Notes: a model not told the origin generated them from the sequence alone. DNA of 58,086 bases from Myxococcales bacterium (GCA_021807105.1 JAKAPL010000020.1:1-58086), one strand, 5' to 3'; positions 8,511-17,840 are shown, counted from the stretch's first letter. A program made the numbers and translations.

Positions 8511-9832
8511 CGCCGCGCCTCTTCGACCGCCTTTCGCCAGCGGGCGAGCCGCTCGCCGATCTCGCGCTCCATCCCTTGCTCCGCCGGCTCGTAGTAGCGC
8601 CTGCCCGCCAGCGCGTCGGGCAGATAGACCTCCGCGACGTGGTGGCCCGGGAAGTCGTGCGGGTACCGGTACTCGCGCCCATACCCCAGGTCCTTCATGA
8701 GCCGGGTCGGCGCGTTGCGGATCCGCGGGGGGACCGGCAGCGGGCCGCGCTCGCGCACGTCGGCGAGGGCCGCCTGCCAGGCCACGAGCGCGGTGGCGCT
8801 CTTCGGCGCGCAGGCGAGGTAGCAGACGGCCTGCGAGAGCGGCAGGACCGCCTCCGGGAGTCCCACGAGCTCGCAGGCGCGAAACGCGTCGACCGCGACC
8901 GAGAGCGCGCGGGGGTCGGCGTTGCCGATGTCCTCGGCGGCGAAGATGACGAGGCGCCGCAGCACGAAACGCGGCGGCTCGCCGCCCTCGACGAGCCGGG
9001 CCGCGTAGTACAGGGCCGCGTCGGGATCGCTCCCGCGCAGCGACTTGATCATCGCGGAGGCGAGATCGTAGTGGGAGTCGCCGGTCTTGTCGTGGCGCAG
9101 CGCCGGACGGGCGAGCGCCTCGGCCACGCGCGCCTCCGTGATCTCGCCTCCGGAGCCGGCCGCCTCCGCCGCGGCCTCGAGCGCGGCGAGGGCGCGCCGG
9201 GCGTCGCCGAACGCGCCGGCCGCGAGGCGCGCGAGCGCGGCCTCCGGCAGCCGCACGCCGAGCGCGGCGAGCCGGGCGTCTCTCTGGAGCGCGCGGGCGA
9301 GCAGCCGCGTGAGGTCATCCTCCGACAGCGGGCTCAGCACGAGGACCCGGCAGCGCGAGAGGAGCGCGGCCGTCAGCTCGAAGCTCGGGTTCTCGGTCGT
9401 GGCGCCGACCAGCGAGAGCAGGCCCCGCTCGAGGTGGGGCAGGAAGGCGTCCTGCTGCGCCTTGTTGAAGCGGTGGATCTCGTCGACGAAGAGGACCGTC
9501 CGCGCGCGGCGCATCTTCCAGCGCTCCTCGGCCGCGGCGACGATCTCCCGGATCTCCTTGACCCCGCCGAGCACCGCCGAAAACGGGACGAACTCGCCGC
9601 GCACGTGCCGGGCCATCGCCCGGGCGAGCGTCGTCTTGCCGGACCCCGGCGGCCCCCAGAGGATGCAGGAGGGCACCTGACCGCGGGCGAGCGCCTCGCG
9701 CAGCATCCGTCCCGGGCCGAGGAGCTCGTCCTGCCCCACGATGTCGTCCAGGGACGTAGGCCGGACACGCTCCGGGAGCGGCGCCGCGAGGGCGGCGTCC
9801 TGGTCGGCGCCGCGATCGAACAGGTCGGCCAC
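8507..9832 (-). CDS. rarA: replication-associated recombination protein A (AAA+ ATPase)
   Basis: A 441-residue RarA/MgsA-WRNIP1 family ATPase that acts at stalled replication forks. The GTG at 9832 is the best start because homology begins at once (ADLF, then PLPERVRPTSLDDIVGQ). Walker A GPPGSGKTT is at ~60-68, Walker B with the VDEIHRFNKAQQD box at ~110, sensor 1 GATTENPSFEL and the SRCRV Arg finger follow. The C-terminal half carries the tetramerisation domain (KTGDSHYDLASAMIKSLRGSDPD, AAEDIGNADP) and the YPHDFPGHHV signature. Length is typical. The reading frame stays open for over 600 bp upstream, through a 21-bp tandem repeat, but that part is not RarA. It is the first gene of a coupled three-gene operon. 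Confidence 0.96.
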   Translation of the reverse strand: MADLFDRGADQDAALAAPLPERVRPTSLDDIVGQDELLGPGRMLREALARGQVPSCILWGPPGSGKTTLARAMARHVRGEFVPFSAVLGGVKEIREIVAAAEERWKMRRARTVLFVDEIHRFNKAQQDAFLPHLERGLLSLVGATTENPSFELTAALLSRCRVLVLSPLSEDDLTRLLARALQRDARLAALGVRLPEAALARLAAGAFGDARRALAALEAAAEAAGSGGEITEARVAEALARPALRHDKTGDSHYDLASAMIKSLRGSDPDAALYYAARLVEGGEPPRFVLRRLVIFAAEDIGNADPRALSVAVDAFRACELVGLPEAVLPLSQAVCYLACAPKSATALVAWQAALADVRERGPLPVPPRIRNAPTRLMKDLGYGREYRYPHDFPGHHVAEVYLPDALAGRRYYEPAEQGMEREIGERLARWRKAVEEARR

Positions 9833-9908
9833 GGCGCCCTGAATAGCACGCGAAGCCCAACCGCGCACGGGAAGCGATGAGCGCACCTTCAAGGGCGCAT
9901 CGACCTCT

Positions 9909-9964
9909 GCGGCCAAGCGCGAAGCCGGGATCGCCGCCCTTCTCGCCGGCCAGGGTCGCACCTT
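9909..9964 (+). repeat. dispersed intergenic repeat, copy 1
   Basis: About 55 bp containing CCCTTCTCGCCGGCCAGGG. It closely matches 28314-28368 in the same orientation, including the preceding GGCCAAG and CGAAG stretches. Both copies are intergenic and lie beside other repeats. No coding meaning is seen. Confidence 0.75.
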
Positions 9965-9974
9965 CCCCCCTGCC

Positions 9975-10000
9975 CTCTCTCCCGCTGGGGGAGAGAGTTT
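9975..10000 (+). terminator. hairpin of terminator or REP type
   Basis: CTCTCTCCC pairs perfectly with GGGAGAGAG across a 5-base loop and is followed by TTT. It could end transcription or be a common intergenic palindrome. No plus-strand gene lies directly upstream, so a REP-like role is as likely. Confidence 0.45.
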
Positions 10001-10118
10001 GGAACCCCGCGAAACGCGGTGACGGACAACCGGATTCGCCCGCACGGACGCAAAGAGACCCGCTTCTTTCAGCGCCGGCAGCCCACGGGCTCCTGAGCCG
10101 CAAAGAGCAGCCGCGGGA

Positions 10119-10388
10119 CGGCTTCGATCCGCCGCCGCATGGCTTCGATCCGCCGCCGCATGGCTTCGATCCGGCGCCGCATGGCTTCGATCCGCCGCCG
10201 CATGGCTTCGATCCGGCGCCGCATGGCTTCGATCCGGCGCCGCATGGCTTCGATCCGCCGCCGCATGGCTTCGATCAACCGCCGCATGGCTTCGATCAAC
10301 CGCCGCATGGCTTCGATCAACCGCCGCATGGCTTCGATCAACCGCCGGATCGCTTCGATCCGCCTCCGCGTCGCTTCGATCCATCGCC
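10119..10388. repeat. 21-bp tandem repeat array (about 12 units)
   Basis: About twelve copies of a 21-bp unit (core GGCTTCGATCCGCCGCCGCA) with a few third-position-like changes, including a sub-run where CCG becomes CAA in four consecutive units. On the minus strand it would encode heptads of the form IEAMRRR, on the plus strand MASIRRR. No start site or homology supports a gene, and frames on both strands are open because the period is divisible by three. Unlike the other 21-bp islands it has no recognisable conserved edge element. Confidence 0.9.
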
Positions 10389-10525
10389 GTGACGGCCGGA
10401 TTCTCCCGTGATTCTGGGCGCTTCTGCCTCTTTTCCACGATGGCTGTCACGGGATCCCGTTTCCACCCCACCTACGTCAATGAAGGGCCCGAAAGGTCCG
10501 AATGACGAAAGGAGGTGAAAAGACC

Positions 10526-10975
10526 ATGAAGACGACGGAACTCGACAAGGCGAAGCTGGCGCTCCAGGGGCTCTCTAGCGACATCCCCGCGGGCACCACG
10601 ACTCTGCCGGTCGGCGGCCAGAACGTCCCGGTGAAGAACCTCATCGCGACGCTGGCCGGGTTCGTCACGGCGGCCGACGCGAAAGCGACGGCCAAACTGG
10701 CGTTCCACCAGGCGGTTGCGGAGGTCAGCCAGCAGGCCCCCGTGATCCGTACGCTGCTCACGGAGCTCGGGATCGCCCTGCGGGCGATCTTCGGCCGCGG
10801 GAACCCCGTCCTCGTCAACTTCGGTGTCCTCCCCGGCAGCCCCGGGAAGGCCTCCGCGGAGGCGAAGGCGGCCGCCGTCCAGAAGCGCGCCGCGAAGAGC
10901 AAGGCGAAGAAGCAGGCACTCGCCAACCTCGACGCGGCCGTGCCGGTGGACGTGCCCCCGGTCAACGCGAAGTAG
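10526..10975 (+). CDS. small conserved-looking cytosolic protein
   Basis: A 149-residue protein. A near-perfect Shine-Dalgarno (AAAGGAGGTGA, 10508-10518) sits 7 bases before the ATG at 10526, so this start is preferred over the ATG at 10502. This is the strongest ribosome-binding site in the window, suggesting high expression. The N-terminal two thirds are helical (NLIATLAGFVTAADAKATAK, APVIRTLLTELGIALRAIFG). The C-terminal third is Lys/Ala-rich (KRAAKSKAKKQALANL), possibly nucleic-acid binding. Similar short proteins of unknown function are common in soil proteobacteria; no function is assigned. A strong terminator follows directly, so the gene is monocistronic. Confidence 0.85.
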   Translation: MKTTELDKAKLALQGLSSDIPAGTTTLPVGGQNVPVKNLIATLAGFVTAADAKATAKLAFHQAVAEVSQQAPVIRTLLTELGIALRAIFGRGNPVLVNFGVLPGSPGKASAEAKAAAVQKRAAKSKAKKQALANLDAAVPVDVPPVNAK

Positions 10976-11000
10976 CGTTGGCCGCTGGCCGGTAGCAAGG

Positions 11001-11034
11001 CCCCCCGGGAAGCCCTTCTCCCGGGGGGTCTCTT
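11001..11034 (+). terminator. rho-independent-type terminator
   Basis: CCCCCCGGGA and TCCCGGGGGG form a perfect 10-bp stem with an 8-base loop, followed by TCTCTTC, 25 bp after the stop of the small protein gene. The U-tract is weak but the stem is very stable. Confidence 0.8.
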
Positions 11035-11336
11035 CACCGGGCCGCCGCCCCCCGCCGCCCGGGGCCGCGCCGAGGACCACCCGGCCCCACGCCGGCGACG
11101 CCATCGGCTCGACACGGCAGGCCGTGAGCTCAAACCACGGCGGGGTGCGGGTTGCCCACGGCGAGGCGCGCGGTCCCCACGGCGGCCACGCGAGAGGGCC
11201 CGCGCGGCGGCGAGGACGAGGAGGTGCGGCGCGGGCAGCGGGCGCCCTCCCGCACCTGCCTCCTACGACCCGCCCATCGGCGGGCGAGCGTGCCGGCCGA
11301 TGAAAAGGTGGGGCGCCCCGGGCGGTTTCGATCCGC
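11035..11336. other. intergenic region without visible gene
   Basis: About 300 bp of GC-rich sequence between the terminator and the TamB-like gene. No frame has a convincing start with homology. It presumably contains the promoter of the large downstream gene, but no clear -35/-10 pair stands out. Confidence 0.5.
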
Positions 11337-14300
11337 ATGCTAAGAGCGATGCGCCGAGAGACGGAGAGCGCGGGCGGGCGCCGCGCCGGCCGCGGGGTTC
11401 TCCGGCTGGCGGCCGTCCTGGCCGTGGTGGCCGGCGGCGCAGGGGGCTTGGTCGCGGCGCTCGCCGTCCTGACTTCGACCGGTTATGGCCGGGGTCTGCT
11501 CGCCCGGCTGGGGCTCGACGCGGCCAACGCCGCCCTGGCCGGACGGCTGGACTTTTGCGACGCCCGTGTCTGGCTCGACGGAGAGGTGGACATCGACGGG
11601 CCGGTCGTGACGGCGCCCGGCGGCCGGCCCGTCGCCTCGGCGCGGCGCCTTCGCGCGCACGTCCATCTGTTCGACCTCCTGCGCCGCAGGGTCACGCTCG
11701 ACGCGGTCCGGATCGACGGGGCGATGGTCTCGCTCCACGAGAGGGGCGGCCGCCTCGATCTCCTCTCGGCCTTCGAGCCGCGCCGGCCTCCGCCCCGAGG
11801 GGCCGGCCGGCCGCCCTGGCAGGTCCGGATCGTCGATCTCACGGCCGGCGTCCGGTCCTTCGACGAGGAGACCGCGGGGATGCCGATCGTCCGGTTCTCC
11901 GGCGGGACGCTGCGCGGCCGGCTCGTGTTCGACGGCCGGGCGGTGCAGCTCGAGGCGCGGCTTCACGGCGCGTCCCTGGCGGCGCTCGCCGGGCGTCCGC
12001 TGCGCGGGGTGCCGGTCGCCGCCCGCGCGACGTTGCGGTCCGGGATGCTCGACGGCAGCGCGGTCGTCGCCGCTTCGTCCCGGCTGGCCCCCTCCCCCTT
12101 GCGGATCGACGCCCAGCTCGATCTGGGCCGCGCCGCCGGCTCGGCCGTGATTCGCGCCCATGGCTGGGCGCCCGGCCGCGCGATGGCCGGCCTCCCCGAC
12201 GGACGGCTCTCGTTCGTGAGCCACCTCGCGTTCGAGCGGCTCTGGGGCGCGGGACCGCGTTGGGTGGATGGCGCCTTCGAGCTGCGCGGCTCGCGGGTCG
12301 AAGGGATGCCGCTCGGGCCTGGCCGCGGCGCCCTTCGCCTAACTGGGGACGACCTGGAGGTGCGGCAGCTCTCCCTCCGGCTGCCGGGCGCGACGCTCCG
12401 GGGCAAGGGGACGCTGGGGAGGAGCCGGAGCCACCTCTGGCTGGAGGCTCGGATCACCGACCTGCAGCGGACGGCGAACGCGGCCGCACGGCTCGCGAGG
12501 ATTCCGCCACCCGCAGGCCTGCAAGGCGCGGGCACGGTCGAGGTGGATCTCCGTGGGCCGGCGGCGCACCCCGTGGTCTCCGGCCGCTTCACCTCGGACC
12601 GCGTCGCGACCGGGACGGCGGTCGCGCGCCAGCTCGCGGGGTGGTTCCGGATCCCGGCGCGGCCGGCGAACCAGGCGCGCACCCCACCTCGCCGGCCCGC
12701 GCCGGCGGCCCCCCGGCGGCGCGAGCGCCAGGGATCGCGCCCCCACGCGGCGCCGCGCGGGGCCGCCCGCGGCGCGGTCGAGCCGGCGTGGCCGGCGTCG
12801 CTCACCGCGCAGGTCGTGGTCGGGAAGCTCTCCCTGGAGGGCAGGGAGCTGGGGCGCATCCAGATCGCGGGGACCCTGCGCGGGGGGCGCGTGTCGCTCG
12901 ACGCGCGCGCCCCGGCCATCGGGATCCCGAGGCTGACGGCGCGGCTGCGGCCCGGCCCGACCACGGTCCTCGAGGCCCTGGCCGCCGGGAGCCCCGTGGG
13001 CCGCTGGAGGCTCGCGAGGCCGGCCACGCTCCGGCTGGCGAGCGGCCTGGCGATCGCCGGGGTCGTCCTCGTCTCGGGCCGGCAGCGGCTCTCGATCGAC
13101 GGGACCCTCTCCCCGGACGGCCTGGGGCTCGTCCACGCGAAGGCGACCGCGCTCGACCTCGCCGTCTTCTCGCGGGCCGCCAGGGCGCTCTTCCCCGCGT
13201 CCCACCCCCCGCGGCTCTGCGGTCGACTCGGCGGCGAGGTGAGCTGGAGGGGACGCGCCGGGCGCGGTACCGGGACGGTCACGCTCGCCGTCGACGGCGG
13301 TCGGGCCTTTGGCATCGGGGTGGCGCGGGCGCGGCTCGAGGCGGCGCTCGGCGCGCGAACCGTCTCGGGCCGGCTGCGGGCACGCCTTTCGGGCGGCGCG
13401 CTCGCCGGATCCTTCCGGCTGCCGTGGCCGCCCCTGCGCGGCTCGGACCGGATCGCTCTCCGCCTGCGAGCCCGCCGCGTCCCGCTGGGCCTTCTCCGGC
13501 GCCTGCTCCCCCCGGGCGAGGAGCTCTCGGGGACCGCGACGGTCGACGCCGCCGCTGCCGGAACGATCGCCGCGCCGCGAGTCCATCTCTTGCTCCACGC
13601 CGCCGGCGTGCGCCACGGCCGGTCCGCCCGTCGCACGGTGCGCGCGACGATCGACCTCACCGCCGGGCGGATGACGGCCGACGCTCGGATCGTGGATCGC
13701 TCGGGCGCCCGGCTGGTCGCGAGGGGCCGACTCGATCTGGGCAGCCAAGGGATCGCGCGATCGGCCCGCCCGGGGGAGGCGTTCACCGGCGGGTTGCTCC
13801 CGCGGCTCCTCGCCGCCAGGGGGAGGCTCGACGTCACGCTCGATTCGATCCCCGCGAGCGACCTGGCGGCCGCCGCGCGGGGACGGCTCGACGGCGCCCT
13901 CCACCTCTCCGGCTCACCTTCGCGGCCCCGCGGCGGCCTGCGCGTCCGGTGGAGCCAGGCCTCGTGGCGCGGGCAGCCGCTCCAGACGCTGGCGCTCTCC
14001 GGCGAGGCCGGCGCCGAGCGGACCGAGGCCGACCTGGCGTGGCAGCCCTCCACGCCGGGCGTCGCCGCCGAGGCTCGGCTCGCGATGGCGGCCCCCCCCG
14101 AGGCGCTCCTTCGTCCCTCGCGCCGCCGCGCGGCGCCATTGACCGGCTCGCTCACGCTGCGCGATCTCCCGAGCGGGGCCCTCCCGATCGGAGCCCTGCC
14201 CGTCGCGGGGAGGATCGACGGCCGCGTCCGTGTCTCCGGGAGCCTCGCCGCCTTGCGCCTAACGGGGGGCGTGACCCTCCAGCGGCTCCGCTGGCACCGG

Positions 14301-15728
14301 AGGCTGCTCGGCGAGGCCAGGGTCCGTCTCCATTGGGACGGCGAGCTCGCGACGGCGAAGCTGGAAGGCCGCCAGCCCCAAGGCGGCCGGATCGAAGGCC
14401 GGGCCTCGCTCGGCCTCCTCGCGGCCCGGGGCCCCGCGGGTCTCCCGGCCCTCGACGCCCACCGCTGGCAGGCCGAGCTCCACGTGCACGGGCTCGACCT
14501 CGGAGTCCTCTCGGCCCTCGGCCGGCCCGTCCTGCGCGTCACCGGCCGCGCCGACGCCGACCTTCGGGCCGGCTCGGGGCACAGGACCGAGGGCCACGCA
14601 ACGCTCCGCGGCGGGGAGCTGGTGATCGCGGGTCTCGGTGACTTGACCGCCATCGGGGCCCGGGCCGACATCCAGGACGACGACCGGCTGTTCGTTCACG
14701 ACCTGCGCATCTGCTCCGGCCCCGGCGCGCTGTCGGGCGACCTCACCTTCGAGCGCAGGGCGCCGCTCGGAGCGGCCTTCGCCGGCGAGCTGCGCGCGAG
14801 CGACTTCGGTCTCTGGAGCGGCGACGAGCTGCGCGCCTTGCTCGATGGGAAGCTCCAGGTCGTCGGGAAGATCGAGCGAGGAGGCGGGCGGGGGGAGATC
14901 CGGCTCTCGGAGGCGCGCGTGACGCTGCCGAACCGATCGAGCCGCACCCTGGGGGCGCTGGAGCTGGACCCGGCGATCTCCGTGGGGCGCGCCCCGCCGG
15001 TCGAAGGTCCCGTCTGGCCGCTGTCGATTCACCTGGTGGCGCCCGGCGCGGTGACGGTCACGGGGACGGACCTCGACGTGCGCGCCGCCGCGGACATCGA
15101 GGCGGACCTCGCTCGCCGAGCCGTTCTCCGGGGCCGGGTCGACGTGGCCTCGGGGACCATCGCCCTCTTCGGCCGGAGGTTCGCGATCCGCCACGCGACC
15201 TTCGACTATGGCCGCGGCCGGCCGGCGGACGATCCCACGATCTCCGCCCTGGTGACGCAGAAGACGCGGCGAGCCGAGCTCCGGATCGCCGTCTCGGGAC
15301 CGCTGCGCCGGCCGCGCATCGATCTGAGCTCCGATCCTCCCCTGCCGAGGGAGGAGCTGGCGACCCTCGTCGCCACGGGCAGCGGGGGAGCGGCGCCGAC
15401 GACCGCGCTCTCCGGCCCCGCCGCGTCCGGGGGGACCGCGCTCGCCGCGTCGGTGGCCGGCGCGTTCCTGACCGGGACGCTCCAGGACGCGATCGCACCC
15501 TATCTGCCGCTCGACGTGGTCACCCTCGACCCGCGCCACGCCGAGATCGGACGGCATGTCGGCCCCCTCTATCTCTCCGGCGTCGAGAACTTCGGCGTCG
15601 TGGATCCCCGCCAGAACCAGAGCGAGGTCCACGCGCAGTACCATCTCACCCCGCGCCTCTCCCTGGACAGCACCTTCGGCGACGCGGGCGCCGGAACGCT
15701 CGACTTCTCGTGGCAGCACAGTTGGTAG
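11337..15728 (+). CDS. tamB: TamB/DUF490-type translocation and assembly module protein
   Basis: A 1463-residue AsmA-like/TamB family protein. An N-terminal membrane anchor (LRLAAVLAVVAGGAGGLVAA, ~22-45) is followed by more than 1200 residues of beta-rich repeats (GVPVAARATLRSG, LRGKGTLGRSRSHLWLEA) that in the family form a long hydrophobic beta-taco groove spanning the periplasm. The C-terminal ~250 residues carry the DUF490 signature: GRVDVASGTIALFGRRFAI, RPRIDLSSDPPLPREELAT, YLPLDVVTLDP, LYLSGVENFGV and the terminal QYHLTPRLSLDSTFG with a final aromatic. Known roles are phospholipid transport to the outer membrane and outer-membrane protein assembly with a TamA/BamA partner, which is not in the window. 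The start could be 11337 or 11349. Confidence 0.92.
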   Translation: MLRAMRRETESAGGRRAGRGVLRLAAVLAVVAGGAGGLVAALAVLTSTGYGRGLLARLGLDAANAALAGRLDFCDARVWLDGEVDIDGPVVTAPGGRPVASARRLRAHVHLFDLLRRRVTLDAVRIDGAMVSLHERGGRLDLLSAFEPRRPPPRGAGRPPWQVRIVDLTAGVRSFDEETAGMPIVRFSGGTLRGRLVFDGRAVQLEARLHGASLAALAGRPLRGVPVAARATLRSGMLDGSAVVAASSRLAPSPLRIDAQLDLGRAAGSAVIRAHGWAPGRAMAGLPDGRLSFVSHLAFERLWGAGPRWVDGAFELRGSRVEGMPLGPGRGALRLTGDDLEVRQLSLRLPGATLRGKGTLGRSRSHLWLEARITDLQRTANAAARLARIPPPAGLQGAGTVEVDLRGPAAHPVVSGRFTSDRVATGTAVARQLAGWFRIPARPANQARTPPRRPAPAAPRRRERQGSRPHAAPRGAARGAVEPAWPASLTAQVVVGKLSLEGRELGRIQIAGTLRGGRVSLDARAPAIGIPRLTARLRPGPTTVLEALAAGSPVGRWRLARPATLRLASGLAIAGVVLVSGRQRLSIDGTLSPDGLGLVHAKATALDLAVFSRAARALFPASHPPRLCGRLGGEVSWRGRAGRGTGTVTLAVDGGRAFGIGVARARLEAALGARTVSGRLRARLSGGALAGSFRLPWPPLRGSDRIALRLRARRVPLGLLRRLLPPGEELSGTATVDAAAAGTIAAPRVHLLLHAAGVRHGRSARRTVRATIDLTAGRMTADARIVDRSGARLVARGRLDLGSQGIARSARPGEAFTGGLLPRLLAARGRLDVTLDSIPASDLAAAARGRLDGALHLSGSPSRPRGGLRVRWSQASWRGQPLQTLALSGEAGAERTEADLAWQPSTPGVAAEARLAMAAPPEALLRPSRRRAAPLTGSLTLRDLPSGALPIGALPVAGRIDGRVRVSGSLAALRLTGGVTLQRLRWHRRLLGEARVRLHWDGELATAKLEGRQPQGGRIEGRASLGLLAARGPAGLPALDAHRWQAELHVHGLDLGVLSALGRPVLRVTGRADADLRAGSGHRTEGHATLRGGELVIAGLGDLTAIGARADIQDDDRLFVHDLRICSGPGALSGDLTFERRAPLGAAFAGELRASDFGLWSGDELRALLDGKLQVVGKIERGGGRGEIRLSEARVTLPNRSSRTLGALELDPAISVGRAPPVEGPVWPLSIHLVAPGAVTVTGTDLDVRAAADIEADLARRAVLRGRVDVASGTIALFGRRFAIRHATFDYGRGRPADDPTISALVTQKTRRAELRIAVSGPLRRPRIDLSSDPPLPREELATLVATGSGGAAPTTALSGPAASGGTALAASVAGAFLTGTLQDAIAPYLPLDVVTLDPRHAEIGRHVGPLYLSGVENFGVVDPRQNQSEVHAQYHLTPRLSLDSTFGDAGAGTLDFSWQHSW

Positions 15729-15765
15729 GCGCGCAACGGGGCCTCGGGGGTGATAGGGTGGCCCC

Positions 15766-16500
15766 ATGGCCAGGGAAACCGCGAGTCACCGGATCGCGCT
15801 CTTCATCGACTTCGAGAACCTCGTTACGCGCACCGGCTTCTCGTCCGAGAAGTTCGACGTGAAGCTCCTGCTCGACCCGCTGCTCGAGACCGGCAAGGTC
15901 GTCTACCGTCGCGCCTACTGCGACTGGATCCGCCACGCGCCCGCCAAACAGCCGCTGCACGACCAGGGCATCGAGCTGATCGAGGTCCCGCCCTCCACCC
16001 GCGCCGGCAAGAACAGCGCGGACATCCGGCTGGTCATCGACGCGCTCGAGCTCGCCTACCAGCGCGAGCACATCGACACCTTCGCCATCGCCTCCGGCGA
16101 CTCGGATTTCTGCCCGCTCGCCTACAAGCTGCGGGAGAACAACCGGATCGTGATTGGCCTCGGCGTGAAGGAGGCGACGAGCCCGCTCTTCGTCAAGGCG
16201 TGCGACGAGTTCGTCTACCTGCGGCCAGCGGCGCGCGCCGGGCGCCCGGAGCGCCGCCCCGCCGCGGAGGTTCCGGAGATCGCCCGCGAGGCGGCCGCCG
16301 CCATCCTCGCCAAGGCGACCGGCCCGGTGAATCCGTCCGCCATCAAGGAAGCCATCGTCCGCAAGCAGCCGGACTTCGACGAGCGCGATCACGGCTTCTC
16401 GAGCTTCTCCCGATTGCTCGAGAAGCTGGAGAAGGAGGGGCTGACCAAGCGCGTCCAGGGCGCGAAGGGCCAGTGGTACGTGGTGCCGGCGGAGAAGTAG
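15766..16500 (+). CDS. NYN-domain RNase-like protein with C-terminal LOTUS/OST-HTH
   Basis: A 244-residue protein. Residues ~8-150 are a NYN (PIN-like, LabA/DUF88) domain with the conserved acidic residues in ALFIDFENL, KNSADIRLVIDALE and IASGDSDFCPLAYKLREN, consistent with a metal-dependent ribonuclease site. After a linker, residues ~165-240 form an OST-HTH/LOTUS winged helix (AIKEAIVRKQPDFDERDHGFS, FSRLLEKLEKEGL), which in this family binds RNA, often G-rich or G-quadruplex RNA. It starts 37 bp after the tamB-like stop. Its in vivo target is unknown. Confidence 0.92.
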   Translation: MARETASHRIALFIDFENLVTRTGFSSEKFDVKLLLDPLLETGKVVYRRAYCDWIRHAPAKQPLHDQGIELIEVPPSTRAGKNSADIRLVIDALELAYQREHIDTFAIASGDSDFCPLAYKLRENNRIVIGLGVKEATSPLFVKACDEFVYLRPAARAGRPERRPAAEVPEIAREAAAAILAKATGPVNPSAIKEAIVRKQPDFDERDHGFSSFSRLLEKLEKEGLTKRVQGAKGQWYVVPAEK

Positions 16501-16532
16501 GCGGGTCCCCGCCCGCCGCGCCGGGAGTCTCC

Positions 16533-17066
16533 CTACCGCTCCTCCCCGAGCTGCCGGACGGCGTGCTCCACGTCCACGACGAGGTACTCCTCGCCGCCGC
16601 CGAACTCGGTCGGACCCCGGAGGCGCGCGTGGAACGCGGCGTAGCGGCCGGACGGCGAGAAGCCCCAGAGGCCGATCTCGCCGATCCGGACGCCCGGCCG
16701 GGATGACTCCCAGAGCGTCCGCGCGCCGCGGCCGCCGCGGCGGGTCAGGGTGATCCACGCGCGCCCATCCTCGACCCGCGCCGAGAGACCGAAGCGCTGA
16801 TCGACGCCGGGCGGCGCCGGCCGCGCGGCCGAATCGAACCCGCCCGCGCGCAGGAAGCGTTCGGCCTCGGCGAGCTGGGCGGGCCCGGCGAGGACGAAGG
16901 TGCGCTCGATCTTCCCGGTCCGGCAGCGGACGACGCGCAGCACCGGAGCCCCCGCGCCGGCGCTCATCGCCGCGTAGGCGAAGCTGCGGGAGTCCGCGGA
17001 GAAGCCCGTGAACCGGGCCGGCGAGAGCGGCGCGGCGAGGAGCGCGAGGGCAAGGAGCGGGGCCAT
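16533..17066 (-). CDS. small exported hypothetical protein
   Basis: A 177-residue protein. The ATG at 17066 opens a signal peptide (MAPLLALALLAAPLSPA). The mature region contains WD/TolB-like phrases (FTGFSADSRSFAY, GLWGFSPSGRYAAFHAR) suggesting one or two beta-propeller-like blades, too few for a full propeller. It ends with EEYLVVDVEHAVRQLGEER. No catalytic motif. It lies 10 bp downstream of a Cys-rich lipoprotein and is probably in the same operon. Confidence 0.72.
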   Translation of the reverse strand: MAPLLALALLAAPLSPARFTGFSADSRSFAYAAMSAGAGAPVLRVVRCRTGKIERTFVLAGPAQLAEAERFLRAGGFDSAARPAPPGVDQRFGLSARVEDGRAWITLTRRGGRGARTLWESSRPGVRIGEIGLWGFSPSGRYAAFHARLRGPTEFGGGEEYLVVDVEHAVRQLGEER

Positions 17067-17076
17067 CGCCAGAACC

Positions 17077-17340
17077 CTAACCCTGCCCGCGCGGACAGGT
17101 CCCCGGGCCGCCGTCGGAGGCGACGCAGGCGCAGCCCTCGGGGAAGGCGTCGCAGGAGGAGCCGGCGCCGCAGTCCCGATCGACCTGGCAGCGGGGCAGA
17201 CACTCGCCTTGCCCGCCGCCGCGCGCGCAGTCGGCGCTGCAAATCGCGTTGCCCAAACAGTCGCCGTCGCTGCAGCACGGGCCATGGAGGCAGCCCATCG
17301 GCAGGAGAGCCAGGAGGGCGAGCATCGCCAGCCGTTTCAT
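17077..17340 (-). CDS. small Cys-rich lipoprotein
   Basis: An 87-residue protein starting at the ATG at 17340, which overlaps the stop of the YkgJ-like gene (ATGA). MKRLAMLALLALLPMGC is a lipoprotein signal with a PMGC lipobox. The mature 70 residues hold about 11 cysteines in CCSDGDC and CDAFPEGCAC patterns, typical of small disulphide-knotted surface proteins. No enzymatic role is suggested. Confidence 0.8.
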   Translation of the reverse strand: MKRLAMLALLALLPMGCLHGPCCSDGDCLGNAICSADCARGGGQGECLPRCQVDRDCGAGSSCDAFPEGCACVASDGGPGTCPRGQG

Positions 17341-17804
17341 GGCCGCGCCTTCCCGGGCCGGCCGGCTTCGCCGAAGAAGCGCGACAGCGGCCGCGGCCCT
17401 TCGTCCGCCGGATCGAAGGCCTCGGCGAGCGCGGTCAGCTCGCGGGTGAAACCGCGCACGGTCTCCCGCAGGGCCCGGGTCTGGCCGATCGCGAGCTCGC
17501 AGCCGAACGTCCGGCAACCGAAGGGGCGCACGTCGTACACCGTGCAACGCCGCCCCGCGGAGTCGAGGAACCGGCAGCCGCCGTCGCGCCGCGCCTCCGG
17601 GATCCGACCGCCGCGCTCGCCGATCCGCCGGGAGAGCAAGAGCCACTCGATGGCCCAAAGGTACGGCTCACGGCCGGTCCGCGAGAGCTGGCAGCAGGCC
17701 GCGCGGGCGGGGCAGGAGAAGCCCGCGTGCGCTCGGTCCAGGCGGGCGTAGAAGGCCGTCAGATCCGCGACGGCTTGATGGGCAGGGTCGGTGAAGCGCC
17801 TCAC
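17337..17804 (-). CDS. YkgJ-family cysteine cluster protein
   Basis: A 155-residue protein of the YkgJ/CxxCxxxCC zinc- or iron-cluster family. Cys residues occur at FSCPARAACCQL, then GGCRFLDSAGRRCTVYDVRP and FGCRTFGCE. In this family these cysteines are proposed to hold a Zn or Fe-S centre. Biochemical function is unknown. It is first in a coupled run: its stop overlaps the start of the small Cys-rich lipoprotein. Confidence 0.87.
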   Translation of the reverse strand: MRRFTDPAHQAVADLTAFYARLDRAHAGFSCPARAACCQLSRTGREPYLWAIEWLLLSRRIGERGGRIPEARRDGGCRFLDSAGRRCTVYDVRPFGCRTFGCELAIGQTRALRETVRGFTRELTALAEAFDPADEGPRPLSRFFGEAGRPGKARP

Positions 17805-17840
17805 GGAGCGGATGATACCGCGAAGCCGTCCAGTCCGCGC

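Noticed and set aside
9833-10471. N-terminal extension of rarA through the 21-bp array
   Set aside because: RarA homology begins at the GTG at 9832 and the upstream part is repeat-derived; the frame is open only because 21 is divisible by three.
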